A DNA stretch of 64,000 bases from Takakia lepidozioides (GCA_030704615.1 CM060734.1:48190042-48254041); one strand, 5' to 3'; counted from the stretch's first letter, positions 40,428 to 54,822 are shown. Program-made: numbers and translations. Notes: a model not told the origin generated them from the letters alone.

Positions 40428-43400
40428 TCATATAATAAGGGCAGAGAGACCCACAATGTACGCAACCGCTACATCAACCGTCGCCAAAGTATTGCTGTTT
40501 CCCAGCCCAAAATGGCCAGATGCTCCCATCCAATATAGTGTCAAGACCTGTACATCAATTTGACCTGAAAAAAACTTCCTCAATGTGGAGCCTTCAAATT
40601 TCAGCTGGAAGCACTGCCACTTAATGCTACTTCAATAGGCTGCTGGTTTCTCCTAATACACCTTTTGCCCCTAGATTCAAAGTGTCTGATGAGAGGGCAA
40701 AATAGGTTGAAATAGGCTGAAGAAAAAGGTGCCCTCACCACATTGTCCTCGACCTTGTGTCATGACCCATGGAGGATTTGACTGACCATGAACCCAAGAG
40801 TATCTCTTGTATGTGCTGCTTGTGTCTATAGTCAGGTAATGTCGGATTGGTCAGTGAGAACCACCACGGTGCAGCTGAGCGGGCAGAGATTGAAATACGG
40901 CCTGCTAAGACCAAGCTGACTCTCCCAAGAACCTTGTAAGCATCAGGAAGAATACCAAATCATGGTACTAATAGGGAGGCCCACATTTGCAGGATGGACA
41001 AACTTCTTCACATTTTACATTAAGAAAAAGCCACACCTTGCGATTGTGGTTGTCTCTTGTATGTGCTGTTTGTGTCTGTAGTCAGGTAATGTCGGATTGG
41101 TCTGTGAGAACCACCACGGTGCAGCTGAGTGGGTAGAGATTGAAACACGGCCTGCTAAGACCAAGCAGACTCTCCCAAGAACGGCGAGCTCCCAGCCGAA
41201 ACCTCCTCGCACACATACCCTAGCGTTTCTAGGGTTGCTTGCTTCAAATGCGAAGGTTGCTCCAACTGCCCTAAGTCTGTTCACGGCTACCATGATGGGT
41301 GTCAATCATTAATGCATCCCATTAATGAGTGCATACTTAATTTAGGGTTCGTGTTAGACAAAGCTAGGTTAGGTCCCGAAGGCGCCGCCTAACCCCAAGG
41401 GTGCTGCTAATGTGGATTATAATTTTTCTATGTTATAAATGTTTCGCGTTTGTAATCTGTAACCAACAGTTAGTACTAACTCATTGAGGTATTTACGAAA
41501 ACAATAATCCAGGAATAAGCAATGCGAATGTATAATTACCCTTGGTATAAGGGTTATGGTTATTTTAGAGGAGAGATATCTAGTGTAAATATTAGTTATT
41601 CAGTAAACAACAACAAATTAATTTCAATTAACCAACTTTAGTATTTCTTTTCTTTTTGAATAACTTTATGTATATGTTCAAAAGATAGAGATACTGATTT
41701 ATTTAGTTCTTACTAGTGCCCATTAATCTAGGTGAGTCAAGAATAATTAATTAGATCATTTTGAGGAAAAGATCAGCCCAACAAACAATATTACTATAAC
41801 CAAAAATAAATAAATAAAGAGTCAAAACTAACTATAGGAAGTAGTGTGGCGGCTATTGGGATTTGAAACCCCAACCTTGAATGTGCAAGCGCAATCTCTA
41901 ACTAGTAAGTCCCTCAAGTTATATTCAAAACCAACTGGTCTATCTAAGTACTTATAGGGCTGTTACAAAGGTTTTGAACAGATGAACAAAACAAAATAAA
42001 TTACGGCCTGTAGGAGTTGAACCCCAAACCACAAGAGTGTAAACTACCAGACTAATCATCAGACTAATGCAGAGATGTTGTTACAAGGTGGTTGCTTTTA
42101 GTTATTTAAACACAATAGTCCAAGCTCACTCTATAACATGGCTTGGCAGTTAGAATTCCCTGTTTTCAAAAATTCTTAAGTCCCTGCTACGATTCACTTT
42201 CTGTAAAGCATAAGCTGTAACCTAAGCTTTACTCAACAAGATTCTAGAATTAGTTTGTGAATCAAGGTTCATAAAAAGGTTTTTAACTCAAATCGTAGCT
42301 ACTCATAATAATAACAAAACTATTTGCAGTCAAGAATTGCCCTTGTTCAAAAATTCATAATACTGCACTCACCACTTGTTTTCCTTAAATTTGAATCAGA
42401 TTCCCATTAACATTCTTCCTTCTATGAGATTCAATCAGCACCTCTTCTAGATCATCCAAACACTAATTAAGGTCTCAGCTTGAAGTTAGTAATTTAAGCA
42501 ATAAGACTGGATGTGCTGGGCCAACAAAGAAAACAACTAAGTCACATCCTAGTATGACTTCCCAGTTGAAAATCGATAAGGCGGTATTCTGATGATTAGG
42601 CGCCTTCAACTCAAGTACCCTAGGCTCGTTACATGGAAAAGATAGAAGAGAACAGAGCAGGGAAGAAAGAAGAAAAAGAAAATAACCAACCAAAACGAGA
42701 CAATTCTTTACAACGATTTGGCGGTAGCTTAGGAGTGCTAGATTTCCAAGGTCGTTTCCCCTAGCTCGGCGTAAATCTAGGATTGTCTAGGATACCTGAA
42801 ATTCAGACTCAAGTCTGTCTCTATAGAACTCCAAGTAGGTATAGAGGGTAATCTTATACAAAATAATCAACTACTTGAGGTAGATTTTCTTCACACGGTG
42901 CTCACCCGAGCACTAGTCCCAAGTTGATGTCGCTGATGGTGCAGGTTTGATGAATTCTGCTCACGGACTGATCTGAATTGCTATGGTATGGACGATCTAT
43001 CAGATTATAAGAGGGTATGTACACGAATACTCAAAGGAAATCTAGACAATAACAAGCTTCTCTACTTCAATTATGCAAGTCTCGGCATACCACACGACTC
43101 ACGTCCACTAACACGACACCTTGATTCCAACGACGTGCGGCTGTAATATTTAATCAAAAAACCAGTTCACTATACACCGTTCCTCTTCACTACAACATCT
43201 AGCCTACAAGAGAGCGAAGAGAAAGAGCGGGAGCGAGAGAAAATAAGAACTCAATTGTCCCCGTTCTCCCTTTCGCCGGCTGATTTATACCAGTCTGTCA
43301 CCCTACATCCGTCACTTGTTTTGACGATTTTCATTCATCCCTTTCTCAAAAATAATAATAAATCATCACTGGTGCATTTAAGCACCGACACCTAGTTAAA

Positions 43401-43983
43401 GTTTTTAACTATTTTTTTCTAGAGTGTTCATTAATATAAGATATATATATATATATTAAAAATCCTTCAGATCTGCGCCCTCCACCTGAACGGTCCAGAT
43501 CGAACCATGTGTTTTTTCCTCCATCCATTGTCATCCGTCCAGAGATCCAGCCCGTAATCCATCCATCCATGGTTCCATCCGCTGATTTCATCCATTTTCA
43601 TTCTTCCTCATAATTTTCATCCATATATAACTTTCATCCATCCAACAACTTAAATTGATACATGAACCGTTTTAAATCCTCATGAATGTTGCTCCTCATC
43701 CATGTCATTCATCCATTTGGGAAGTGGGGATCGCTACCCTTGATCAACCAATATCCAGCGGTTCACAGTTATCTTTGTTTTCCCATTAGATCTCTTTCCC
43801 GTGCTATGTTGAGATCGGGGAGAGGTTCCCATGCTTGAAGTAGCGAGTTGTAGTGCTTGATTGCTTTGAGAGTCGTCTATTGGTGAGATCCTCCAGCAAG
43901 ATAAGCATATTTTCCTGCATTTGCTGAGTCAAAAAGACATTGATCTTGAATCATTCTTGGCATTGAAGTCTATTCGTTGAATT
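40428..43983. other. Non-coding spacer, AT-rich after 41.3 kb
   Basis: No gene recognised. It holds the duplication listed next. At about 41850-41880 and 42005-42030 there are reverse B-box-like TTGAACCCC/TTGAAACCCC stretches that may be tRNA/SINE debris, and a short TA repeat lies at about 43440-43458. Confidence 0.5.
40805..41182. repeat. Direct duplication of about 130 bp
   Basis: The segment starting CTCTTGTATGTGCTG at about 40805 recurs at about 41052, 247 bp later, with few differences, through GACTCTCCCAAGAAC. Confidence 0.85.
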
Positions 43984-44418
43984 CTAAATCATACCTCCAT
44001 ACCATGCAACCTCTAGGGTACTGTCCGCAAACCAAAAGCTGAGTTCCTGTAACTGCCGACTCCTTGTCATAAACTCCAAAGGTATAATCCACAGGGCAGC
44101 CTGGCAAACAACGCCACGCGTACTAACGGAATCAAACGCCCACCACTTCCGTGCACTTATAAGAGGCTGTACATTGTGTGCAGGACCAGCCAACATGTAA
44201 ACCCATTCATCCTTGATCTCTACTCGTTTGCGCGTCTCAAGGACGTCGTTGCGGCCTTCGTCATCAACCACCGCTAGCGCATTCTGCCATTTCTTACAAC
44301 CACCTGTCAACGGTAAATAATAAGAGCGAGGCACCCGTTCAACGCATTCTAGTGTCACATGGTCTGTCAATCCCGGAATCAAGGAGTTGTCCTTCGACTG
44401 GTCCTCCGACTCTGCCAT
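43984..44418 (-). CDS. F-box/kelch-type protein fragment (144 residues)
   Basis: Reads MAESEDQSKDNSLIPGL, then TDHVTLECVERVPRSYYLPL, the F-box signature of plant F-box/kelch proteins (usual LIPGLPDDVALxCLARVPR), followed by KKWQNAL and DEWVYMLAG then WWAFD, the start of the first kelch repeat. Such proteins join substrates to SCF ubiquitin ligases. Family members have around 350-450 residues with several kelch repeats; here the frame ends at 43984 after one. It is either the first exon of a spliced gene or a truncated pseudogene. No following kelch repeats were seen downstream on the minus strand. Confidence 0.6.
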   Translation of the reverse strand: MAESEDQSKDNSLIPGLTDHVTLECVERVPRSYYLPLTGGCKKWQNALAVVDDEGRNDVLETRKRVEIKDEWVYMLAGPAHNVQPLISARKWWAFDSVSTRGVVCQAALWIIPLEFMTRSRQLQELSFWFADSTLEVAWYGGMI

Positions 44419-45162
44419 TGCTAGAATTCCATTTTATTTATGATTTCTTCATACTAAACTTCATAAATTATATACTAATGTACATCGAATGTGATATTCT
44501 AAATTATGATCCGAAAAAGTGATCGACAATGGGTAACTTTTTAAGTTTTTTAACCTTTTTGCAAACCCTATAAGCAACTTTTTGATTTTTTGATTTAAAA
44601 AAAATAAAATGAAACCTCAGGCCCTTGAGAAGGGGGAAATTAACCCCCTTTTATTTATGGGCCATGAGACCTACATGACGATCAATGCCTGGACATACCG
44701 TCACGAACAATCCCACACATGGGGTAGGGCAGAGGGTTTGAACCCCGAACCACCAAGGCCACACAGTGTGCACTTACCAGCTGATGTTTTTTTTAAAAAT
44801 CTTTTGCACTTTGTTTTTTTAAATTCATTCTAGTGGTCAAAGTTTCCATTTTTCATAATATAAATACTCATATATTATATATATAACCAGAAAAGCATGT
44901 GTCGACACGTGCAGTCATGTAGTGATTCATCCATGTGATGATATGGCAGAATGCATTAGAGTGAGAGTCATGAAGTCATATGTCCGTCTAGCAATATGCA
45001 CACGTCATTCCAGTGTAGCCATGACCGTGACTGGTAGTCATATCTGCCATACCAATATTCGTGGTCAAACATGTTTGACCTGTGTTGAGCAGAGTCCAGA
45101 ATCATGCAGTCGCATATACGCCTTCCCCAGACCTGCGTTATGACTTCAAAGGCGTTTAACGA
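44419..45162. other. AT-rich spacer with tRNA-like trace
   Basis: No gene seen. A reverse B-box-like GGTTTGAACCCC stretch lies at about 44735. Confidence 0.4.
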
Positions 45163-46420
45163 TTGCAAATGGCATTTCTGCCACAAATCGGCCACGACTG
45201 CGCACCCATGGCAGTAATGAAAGCCGCAATCTGTTGTAGTGGTGACAAGCTATTTTGTATGATAATAAGCACCTCTTTCAAGGTTAATTTGGAGTCTAGA
45301 AGTCAGATGGGCATCCGGAGAAATAGGGCTTGCGTCGACCATATCTTTAACCTAAGCCAAACTATTCAGAGAAGGAGAAAAGAAGGAAAACCCACTTTCG
45401 TCTTCATCCTGGATGTATAAATTACGCAATGGGCTATGGCTTCATGTGTGGTCTTCTAGGTCAGGAGAAAGATGTGTCAAATTGGTCACAACCGTATGGA
45501 ATACCAAAAGCTATGTTATGGTCAATGGCCAAAAGTCTAGTGTTTGTGACATTTTGACCAAGGTGTCAAGGTTGTACCCTCTCCCACTTCTCTTCAATGT
45601 TGTCATTAATCAGCTCCTTGAAGATGTGGAAAGCGAGGTATTTGAGTTGAAGGTGGGTGATGCCACCATACCAGCTCTTATGTCCGCGGATGACTTTGCG
45701 GGCCTAGGGGATCCTATCTTCAGGAGTTGATTGTTGTGCAAAGTGGTCCTTTGGCCTATGGAGAAGGTTAGTATATGCGTGGTGGTGGCCTTCCATGATC
45801 ATGGGGAGGGAGGAGATGATCTCAAGTGTACATCGGGGCATCGAATAGATCCATGTGCTCCCTTTTTACACATGTCTCGGTATTAAGTTTTCCTACAATT
45901 GTAACTGGGATCCACATATATAAAAGTGGGTCAAATAGGTAAATGCACAGCTTTGGGTCTCACTCACTTTTTCCGATGTAGAGGAATTATTTCTCAAGTT
46001 GAAAGGACCATGCTTTGTAACGTTATTAGGCCTACTTTGCAGTACACATCTTCCGTGTGGGAAGGCAACTCCAACCATGCTAAAACTTCAGAATCCATTC
46101 AGCTTTCGGTGCCCAAGAGGAGCATGTCAGCATGCTCTAGAACAGCTAATGTGGATGTTCATAGCGATTTTGGCATACCACCATAGAGCTCTTGATGTGA
46201 TGAATTCAAGGTCAGGTGCTGGGGTCAGTTGAATCGCATGCCTCATACCAGATACCCTAAGATGATCAATATTTCTTGGAAGCAAGACCGTCCTGTTGAA
46301 CAGGCTGTCCTGTCGGGAGAATGTAAATGAGATTTTCAAGTACCTAAATACTAGGCACAAACTGACCCTGCTAGATGCAGCTGACTTGGAGGTGGAAGGG
46401 TCTAAGCCCATGTCAGAAGC
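45163..46420 (+). pseudogene. LINE-type (non-LTR) reverse transcriptase remnant
   Basis: Blocks of a non-LTR reverse transcriptase in shifting frames: SQMGIRRNRACVDHIFNLSQ and FVFILDV (about 45300-45420), NGLWLHVW, LLFNVVINQLLEDVE, then LMSADDFAGL (the ADD catalytic box, about 45680-45710). Further on, IRPTLQYTSSVWEGN and SIQL (about 46030-46110) are typical of the C-terminal part of plant LINE ORF2. Stops and frameshifts occur throughout (for example after FILDV). No endonuclease domain or poly-A tail was identified. Confidence 0.8.
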
Positions 46421-46967
46421 ATGAAAACAAATTGAAGTTAGGCATAAGACTCCCTGAGCTTGTTTCTAGTTTGTGACATGGGTGAGGACCTATGGATGAT
46501 CTGACGCCTACCTACCCAGAAATTGACTTCTTCTAAACACGAACAGAACTTACCTGCCAATTTGGAATACTTGTTGTAGCTTTTGGAGCCAGTTGGGATT
46601 TGGAGTCTGCACCAGAAAAAACACAATGAATAGATCAAGGAACAGTACTTTGCTGGCATGCAATTCCAATTTCAATGTGAAATAAATTGTAGCAATTTAG
46701 ACTCCAGAGTGAAATGAAGGTGAGTGTGTGTGCAAGAGCTACTAAAGAATCCATTACACCTTTCTTGTTGTAGCTTTGCAGCCATATGCCTGCCAAGCTT
46801 TGAGCACATTTATAAAAAGACAGGGGGAAGGTGGTGATAAGAGGATAGAGTGAGGTCCACTACGAAGGCTCACGCAGGTGGAAAGAACTACCATGTAAAT
46901 CTCATTGATTATGGCATATAAAGATTTACCCCAAACAGTGTTAAGATTAGAAAGTCAAGTCCAGCAG
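46421..46967. other. No gene recognised
   Basis: Short spacer without notable open frames. Confidence 0.5.
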
Positions 46968-47608
46968 TCAGAGGTTCAAGGAGTATACTGAGAGCTCCAT
47001 AGAAGTAGTATCGAACGCTCCCTTTGCATCCTTGATGCTGCAGCATTTGGCATATATGTCCACCAGGATAGTGTTAAGAATGACATTTGCTGTGATTCCC
47101 CGTTTGATGATTTCACCACCGACCTCTTTGCCCCTGTTCGCCTTCAAATGAATGCAATCTGGTCTGGCTTCACCCCTTCCCACTTCATTCTTCTCCATTC
47201 TTTCACAAGGCAGTCAGCTCTGCTTTTAGCCAAGGAGGAACCAACCAACTGTTAATCCAAAGAACCTCATGTGTATGTGTATGCCTGAAATCTGGTTCTC
47301 AGATTTTTCTGCAAAACCACCAGTGCGCAGCAACACATAAGCATATTTTTTATGAAATCCTCTATCTCATCCAGTTGCCCTGCACGGCCAAGAAGATCCA
47401 CCATGCAGCCAAAATGCTCCACTGTAGGGGTGAGGTCATGATCATGACTCATAGAATCAAAGTAGTGACAGCCTTTAGCTAGTAGGCCCACATGGATACA
47501 TGCAGACAGAAGAGAGATGAAGGTGATATTGTTTGGCTTCAAGCCTTTCTGGTGCATTTGTTCAAATAGTTGTAGGGTCTCCCTCTGTAGATGCATATAT
47601 TGGTACAA
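46968..47608 (-). pseudogene. PPR gene fragments
   Basis: One open piece (47608-47267) has GLKPNNITFISLLSACIHVG and TPTVEHFGCMVDLLGRAGQL, the last L/S motifs and start of the E region of a PLS-type PPR protein. A second piece (47198-46968) has GKEVGGEIIKRGITANVI and VDIYAKCCSIKDAKGAFDT, an earlier type of repeat now lying downstream of the first. The order is scrambled and the frame broken, so this is debris of a gene related to the one at 12990-14581. Confidence 0.75.
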
Positions 47609-50600
47609 ATTTCTTTTCAGATTGTTTTTGATCTTAAGGCAGACAGTTTAGGTATTGTACTGCCAAAGCAAGGCAATTTGTGAGTAATTTGGGAATCGCT
47701 GGTAAAGCACGTAGGAACTTGAATCACGTCCGAGATGACCATGGAGAGAAGCTCTGGCGTCAAAATGATGGTATGATGCTGCATCGACAGCAAATTAGGC
47801 TGCCAATTCGGTACCAGTAACGACGACGTGCACCTGTTCGAAACAATACATGACGACTATTCCAGTCCCGGATTGCTATCTCTCTATTCTCCCGCCTTTC
47901 AAGTCCAGTAGGAGCACAGTCTTGGCAATTGGAGGAAACAATCTGTATAGCGATGAAATATCGCGATAAAGCAGGTGCTGCATCAGAGCAAATGATGGGT
48001 GAAGGAGCTTCCCAACGAAGTTTTGAACTCCTCAACGATGCAAAGAGTGTAGGAGGGAACTCCAGAAGATCTATGACCTAGTGGCAGGGCCAAAGACCCC
48101 ATGGGGCACCACCAGTATTTTTACTGCCAGGAAGCGGCAGACTACCTATATGGCGAAACCATGGAAACCAGCAAAAGGTTGGCTTTTCTTCCCCGATTCC
48201 CTTGAGAATTTACAAACAACTACAAGGCATCTAATTGTAATTTGTCACCAAGTTTGTTGATTTATGAAGGTGATGAAAGACGGCATCAAATTATCAAGCC
48301 GGAGGAAGTTGCGAAGGACGATTAAAAGGAATTCTAGCTCATCCAATGGATGAAAAATGGAATTTCGACCTACAAGCTGGATGGATGACAAGACAACCTA
48401 GCACCAACTGGTCATCCATTGGATGGATGAAGAAACCACATTTATCATTATTTCCAAGGTTTTCCATCCATGGTTAGTAGTTTATTGTGTTCTATCGTTT
48501 TTAAATTATAGACTCGTGTAGAAAATAATAGTTTAAGACTATCCTTCACTAGTTTAAGAGGCCCCAAAAACACAATAAAAGAAGAGGAAGTTCCTCTTGT
48601 TCTTCATCTAGACTCATTTATTTGCTTTGGCCTCTTGTTTGTGTAGTTAGTTTTGAGCTTGAGGGAGCTAGATCCTAGAGGGTTGAGCTTGTGGCTCTTT
48701 GGTAGTAGAAGCAAGCATAGTGAGAGCAAGATAGTCCTAGCTCAAGGCCTTGTGGCCATGTGAGGCAAGAAGTAGAGGAAGCGCTCCATGAAGTGGGAGA
48801 CTTGAGGATGAGTAGGAGGCCGGAGGAGGACCAGATTTGAGTATCATTCTACCGAACAATTTAGTGCATCCCGAGCACCACTTGTTTCAGAGGGTGACTT
48901 ACCATATTATCTTGACCTTTGGATTCAATTGTTCCATGTGTTGTTTAAGCTTTCCCAAGAAGGGACCTTATAACATTGCTTGCTAGAAATTTATAAAAAC
49001 TAACCTTCTTTCAAAGAGGATGTGTGTGAATCTTTATGTGCATGTGTGAAGAACACAGGTGTGAAGCCCCAAGGAGACATGGCCTTTAGGAATCTAACCC
49101 AATGATGTCAGGGAAGTGAGGGTAGATGTCCATTATTAAGTTTAAGGAGAGGACAAGCTTGCATGAAGTAGCGAAGCTATTGTCAAAGTTCCATTTCTAG
49201 CTTAGTGGCAATGGCCATATTGCAGGGGACGGTGAAGCTATCGCCAAAATAACTATATTATTAAGTCCATTTACATGTTCATAAGCCCCCTGGCCATGGA
49301 GGACCATGGGAGGCAGTGTTAACTAGCTTTATAAGTGGTTAAGCTATTTTGTAGAGAACTACCAAAAAAGGCAGAGCCCAGCACTAAAGTGCCGGCGCCT
49401 TAGGCGCCTCTAGGCTAGAGGTCAACCAAGGAGGTTATCGAGAATCGCCATGGAAATGCGCATCTAACACGGGTGGCGCGGCCTTCCCCCATGGGGGAAG
49501 TTGACCCCTGGAGCAAAATAGGGTTGCTGGTACATTGCGTTGCAGCACCAGGCGCCATAGCTGGGTCTGCGCAGGTACGACACGAGTGGCAGAGACGACG
49601 AGAGCCTACTATTACCCACTGGACCCGCGCCAGTGGCGGGCCAGTAACGCCGCTGGCCGTGGGGTATCGGTTTTAATCGCTGGATATTGCGACGGACCCC
49701 GCCAGGGACTGCTGGTCCCTAGGTACGGGTATTTTAAGGGGGGTTTTCTCCCTATGCCTTTGATTTCTTGTGCACTATTTATGGTGTTCTTCTTGCATGG
49801 GAATGAAGGCGTGTTTTAGCAAAGGATATAAATCGGGTGGTACCATTGGACACACCCGAGTGAGGCCATCAGTTTGATATGTATCCCGGGGCTTGTGAAA
49901 GCATGGCTCACGGGTGGATGCCATAGGCAGAGAGAGAGAGCCCAGAGACAGTGAGGAGAGAATCCCTGGTAGGGGTTCCAGAAGGTAGAAGATGACATGT
50001 TCCACATTTGTTCTAGGCTAGTGGCTTGCATAAATTAATCAGAATATAATGGAAGTAGGTGGAAGAGGCGCAGGGAATGGACCCTGGGACCCAGTGAATG
50101 TTTAATCATTGTTTAAACACCAGGGTGGCAATCGGATGAGAAACTGATAGGAGGCAGATTTCATTCATCCTGGCCCAGTGATTGCTTAAGTTGCTAATGC
50201 ATTATTGATTGGGTTGGTATAGGAATTTAGGGGCATTCCCAACGTGGAGAGCGGTTCCCCAATGCTCCCGACATAAATGGCGTTCCCAGGGCACTCCCTT
50301 GGTAGCTTGAGGGTAATTTGGTTAGTTCCAGGATCCTATGAGGATTCACTATTTCTACGGATTTCATGCATTTGTATGAAGGTTTTAATTATTTGTTCTT
50401 TATTATTTAGCAAGGTAAATTCGCCTTTAATAAGGGATTTTATCTGGACCCCCTTTACTTAAAAACGCAGGCCAAGTTGAAGACCCACTTGAAGGCAAAT
50501 ACCCGGTCGCTGGGGGGGGGGGGGGGGGGCTTGGGCCAAGGAACGGCCATTGGTTTTATTAGATCTTGGAAATTACCTAGAGGTTTGAATTGCTATCATT

Positions 50601-51454
50601 CACCCGATGGACTGACCATTGAGGTTGAAACTTTCGATCGCCCCAAGCAGGGGATACTGACTTGAGAAAGCGGATCCGGTCCCTTCCTTGGAGGTAGGAA
50701 ACTCATCCACCTCGGGATTTATGGGGGGGCATTGGGCGGGAGATAGATGATCCCCGTTTCCCTGGGCTCGAGATTCGCTTTGTGAAGGGATTTGAAGGTT
50801 CATCCCGGCTATAAGCGTGTTGGGAGTCAAGGCACGTAGGAAGTAGTAATAAACAAAGACTTGGAAGTAAATTACGATTAAAGACGTAGAAAACCTATAA
50901 ACAAAACGTAGGACTAGGAAACGCAAATCGCCCTGTGAAGTGGAGTTATCAAGCTTTGCTTTGCCGGTAGGATGTGTGTTAGATCCACCCATAGCTGTCG
51001 CGGACCCCTGCACTTACCACAGCCGGGTAGGCGGTTCGTTGAGCCCAACCTACACCGAAACTTACCACGACCCCCTAGGCTAGTATGCCGTCGCCCTGGC
51101 AGCGCGCGACCGGGGCTCGTCACCCTCCCATACCCATGTGAGCATATGTTGTGATCATCCCACTCTATGAGACCACATTTCGTTTAGCCCTCTCTTCTTT
51201 TGATGTTTCTTTTTTTCCTCCATTAAAGATAGAAGTGATGGTGGATGTACCAAAACTCATACCCTTGCCCTGACTCTGGTGCATAACAGACAAGTGGGTC
51301 TGATCCCAGATTTGAAACCCCATCACCCTGCATGAAAAGCATCGAGAAAGATCGATCAATGCCTGATTGTTTGCGCCATTTAAAGTCCCTCCTCCCCACT
51401 TACCAGCTTTAAATTGCCTATGTTCTCATTTCCCTATATCCATATTACAAACAA
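47609..51454. other. Long spacer, no gene recognised
   Basis: Contains a GC-richer block at about 49380-49740 and G-runs at 50513-50529. Parts resemble LTR or satellite debris, but no terminal repeats or coding motifs could be shown. Confidence 0.4.
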
Positions 51455-51935
51455 GAAGGGTGGAAATAAACATACCGAACACTACAAATCTTTCTTGGAA
51501 ACTTCATTCCAACGATTCCTGGTGCAAGATCTTCAGAACCCAATTTTATATGCGGAGAGGCACAAGATTCTTTAGGCAGTACAATTCTTATCGGAAATTG
51601 TCGTGATCCAGAACACTAGAAGTCCCATAGACGGGGAATCTCGTGCAATTGAAGAGGTGATTCTCCGAGTGCGCTTTCAGCATCATTTGCTCAAATGAAA
51701 AGGGTGGAAATAAACATACCGAACACTCTAGATCTTTCTTGGAAACCTCATTCCAATGATTCCTGGTGCAAAATCTTCAGAACCAATTTTACATACGGAG
51801 AGGCACAAGATGCTTTAGGCAGTACAATTCTTCTCGGAAATTGTTGTGATCCAGAACACTAGAAGTTCGATAGAGGGGGAATCTCATGCAATTGAAATGG
51901 TGATTCTTCGAGTGCGCTTTCAGCATCATTTGCTC
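51455..51935. repeat. 240-bp tandem duplication
   Basis: The block beginning AAGGGTGGAAATAAACATACC at about 51457 is repeated from about 51699 and ends CAGCATCATTTGCTC in both units, with roughly 10 percent differences. No coding function recognised. Confidence 0.9.
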
Positions 51936-53651
51936 GCCGTAACGAAACAAAACGGAACGGAACGAAACGAAACGAACGACGAACAAAAGAAAGAGAACCT
52001 ATTGTCGCCTTTGCTAAAACCAGTTCCGACTTTGTCGTCACTGAAATTATTTATTTAAAATTCAATAAAATTTGATTTAATTCAAAATTAGTTCAGAGAG
52101 TGAGTGCATTGTTGGGGAGGCAAATTTTTTTTTTTTTTCGTTGAATCTTTGCACATGTGTTGCAGACATACTCAAGCACATGCGGGAAATACATGAGCTT
52201 GAACCACATCTGTTCAATGGGTGCAATGGCCGTTCACCCATGAGAGGTTTTTATTTCAAAATGAAGAAAATTGGTTGACTGGATGAACATCCTTTTGGGG
52301 GGGGGGGGGAAGAGAGAGTTTTTTGTTTTTTTTTGAAACTTTGTTTGCGTGACTTTTGTGCACATATATGTAATTATATTTGAATGACATATTTGATGCA
52401 TATATGTACACATTGCCCATTGCGGTTTGCATTCTTACTTATAAGTGTTGTTGCAAGGACACATTATAATATATGCATGTATGTTCATTTGTTCATATCA
52501 GGACTTTGTCCCTCACTTCCCGGTCCTTTCTCATGGCACCCCATCCGAAAACGAATCCAAGTACATCAAGTCGGAGCCGTGGGCGAGACGCTGCCCCCAC
52601 GGTTGATGAAGTACCGAACAATGGTGACGCTGACACTAACATTGACAGTGACAACAACAATGAGGATGTAATTAACCAGGAGGATGTGTATGTAGTGTGA
52701 ATGCAGGGGAGTGACATTGAAATTTTTGTTGTTACTCACTGAGATTCTGCATTTCTACAAAGGAAGGGCCCTGGTACCAATGTGAAAATAGGTTGAGTTG
52801 TCCCTGCAATTTTTTCCATACATGTTTCTAGGTTACATCATGGGAACGATGGGGAACTCTTGGCTAGGATGAAAATGCTCAAGTGTCTTGCGATTTTATT
52901 TCATCCATACTATGGATGGAATTCATCCCTGCCTATTGGTTATTTCATGGGCCCACTATGCTGATATTTTGCTAGGATGAAAGTGGCTAAGTCGTGACCA
53001 TACGTATTTTCATCCGGAGGATGAACGGATTACATACATGCTTACTGGATGACTCACATGAACGAGGATGAAGGATCCAGTGCCAGGGATGCAATGAATT
53101 TGTGATTAACTCTATTAATGAAACCTAGCACGTTTTCCGTTCGTGGAAATGAATGACTCTCATCACTGGCGGTTACCCTAGAAACGCGGGACGAGGAAGT
53201 CGAAGAAGAAGATGACGGGGGCTCTGAGCAGATGCTGCGAACAGTGGAATTGGCAGGGCATTGTGTTGTCAAGGGTGATTGCATCTACGCTGGGTCATTC
53301 TGGCTTGCATTAAGGGAAGTGTTAATTAGAGGTGATGTAGAGGATAAGGGCACAACTTGGTCATCTGTGCAGCAAGGGAAGCGGTGCCGTCTTTGGTCTG
53401 TTTCATTCATGATCTCGTGCTGCTGGAGGATAAGCTCACTAAGGAATACAGCTTGGTAAGGTGTGCGATGCCAGCAGGGAACGGTGCAGACCTATGGCTG
53501 GCTGACAAAGAAAGAATTGTTGGTGGGGGGCGGTGAAGGCTTCACACACCCTACATTGAACGATTTATATTAAGGGAGCGGCAGCACATGTGGTGGCATC
53601 CTACGCATGAGATATCTGACGGAAAAGCCTCGGATGTGGAAGGAAGAGGGG
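51936..53651. other. Spacer, possibly 5' part of the CACTA relic
   Basis: Includes a short open frame at 52473-52700 (SRSRGRDAAPTVDEVPNNGD, then DNNNEDVINQED) that could be a transposon ORF start, a T-run at 52129, a G-run at about 52297 and several ATGGATGA-type repeats. Nothing certain. Confidence 0.35.
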
Positions 53652-54460
53652 GATGCATGAACCAATGACATGGTTTTGCCCAAAAAATCAAAGAGGATAA
53701 AATTGCCGACCTTGGGGATGGAGCAAGCGCATGACTTCATACTGAAGAACACCCCATCCATACATGAGTGGGTGACAAGATACAATAACCTTGTTCAACA
53801 ACGAGAGGAGGAGATGCTTGCATGGAGGCGGAACCATCCAATGCCGGTTACTAGATGCCCTCGACGATGAGCGGGCCGCCGGAATGTTTCTTTACAAAAA
53901 TTGCCCATGGAATTGCAACCTCTAAGTTCATTCCAACAGTGGCTTCGGACTTCAGTTTATGACGCTGTTGCTCAAGGCGAGGTGGTTTCAGATTTGGTGC
54001 AAGACATTGCAAGGGGCCCCTTCTCAATTCGCGACCTCATACACGGCGGTTTGGGTTCACGGTCGTCATTTCCGCATTCGTGCTTTTGACATGAAGCGCA
54101 AAACAACCTTTGATTCTGGCTTGTGTGCCACATATTGGCAAAACTCCGTGTAGGGCAAGGGAGATACACGACCTGCTACGAGCAAACTTGAGTACATTGG
54201 AGAGCTTGAGAGCATACTCCAACTTCAGTATACAAAGTACCAGCCTCTTCTCACTATTTGAAAAAGAGGGGGTTTTCGACGTCGCGGCCACGCCGCAGCC
54301 ACGTCGCGGTGTTGTAAAACAGCCCTTCTCGGGCAGGAGAGAAGAACCAAATTTGCGACGTCTGGCCGTCGCAAGCCCGTCGCCAAAAAAACGTCGCAAA
54401 TTTGTGACCAATAGGGGTCGCAAATAGGCGAAATTGCGATTTGCGATGCCCGGGCATCGG

Positions 54461-54506
<46 letters not shown>

Positions 54507-54789
54507 ATTCTGCAATGCAAAATTAGCACCGTCAGGGGTCGCAAAGTGTGACGCTTGGACGTCACAATTTAAGGGGGTACATTTGAATTTAGGTAGGAAA
54601 ATTTAAATCTGAAATTTGAATTTTAAAAACTTGTTGACCATTGACTCCGGTTTTGTCTAATGACGATATGTTCATTGTTCTACATATATCATGCAATGCA
54701 TACTTGAACCTAAGACCTCCACGTTATAACATTTCTAAGACACTACAAACTAACCAACACACCTACGCTACATCTATGTATCACAAAAG

Positions 54790-54822
<33 letters not shown>

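Noticed and set aside
47609-51454. Solo LTR or LTR retrotransposon in the GC-richer block
   Set aside because: No repeated termini, primer-binding site or coding motifs could be shown by eye.
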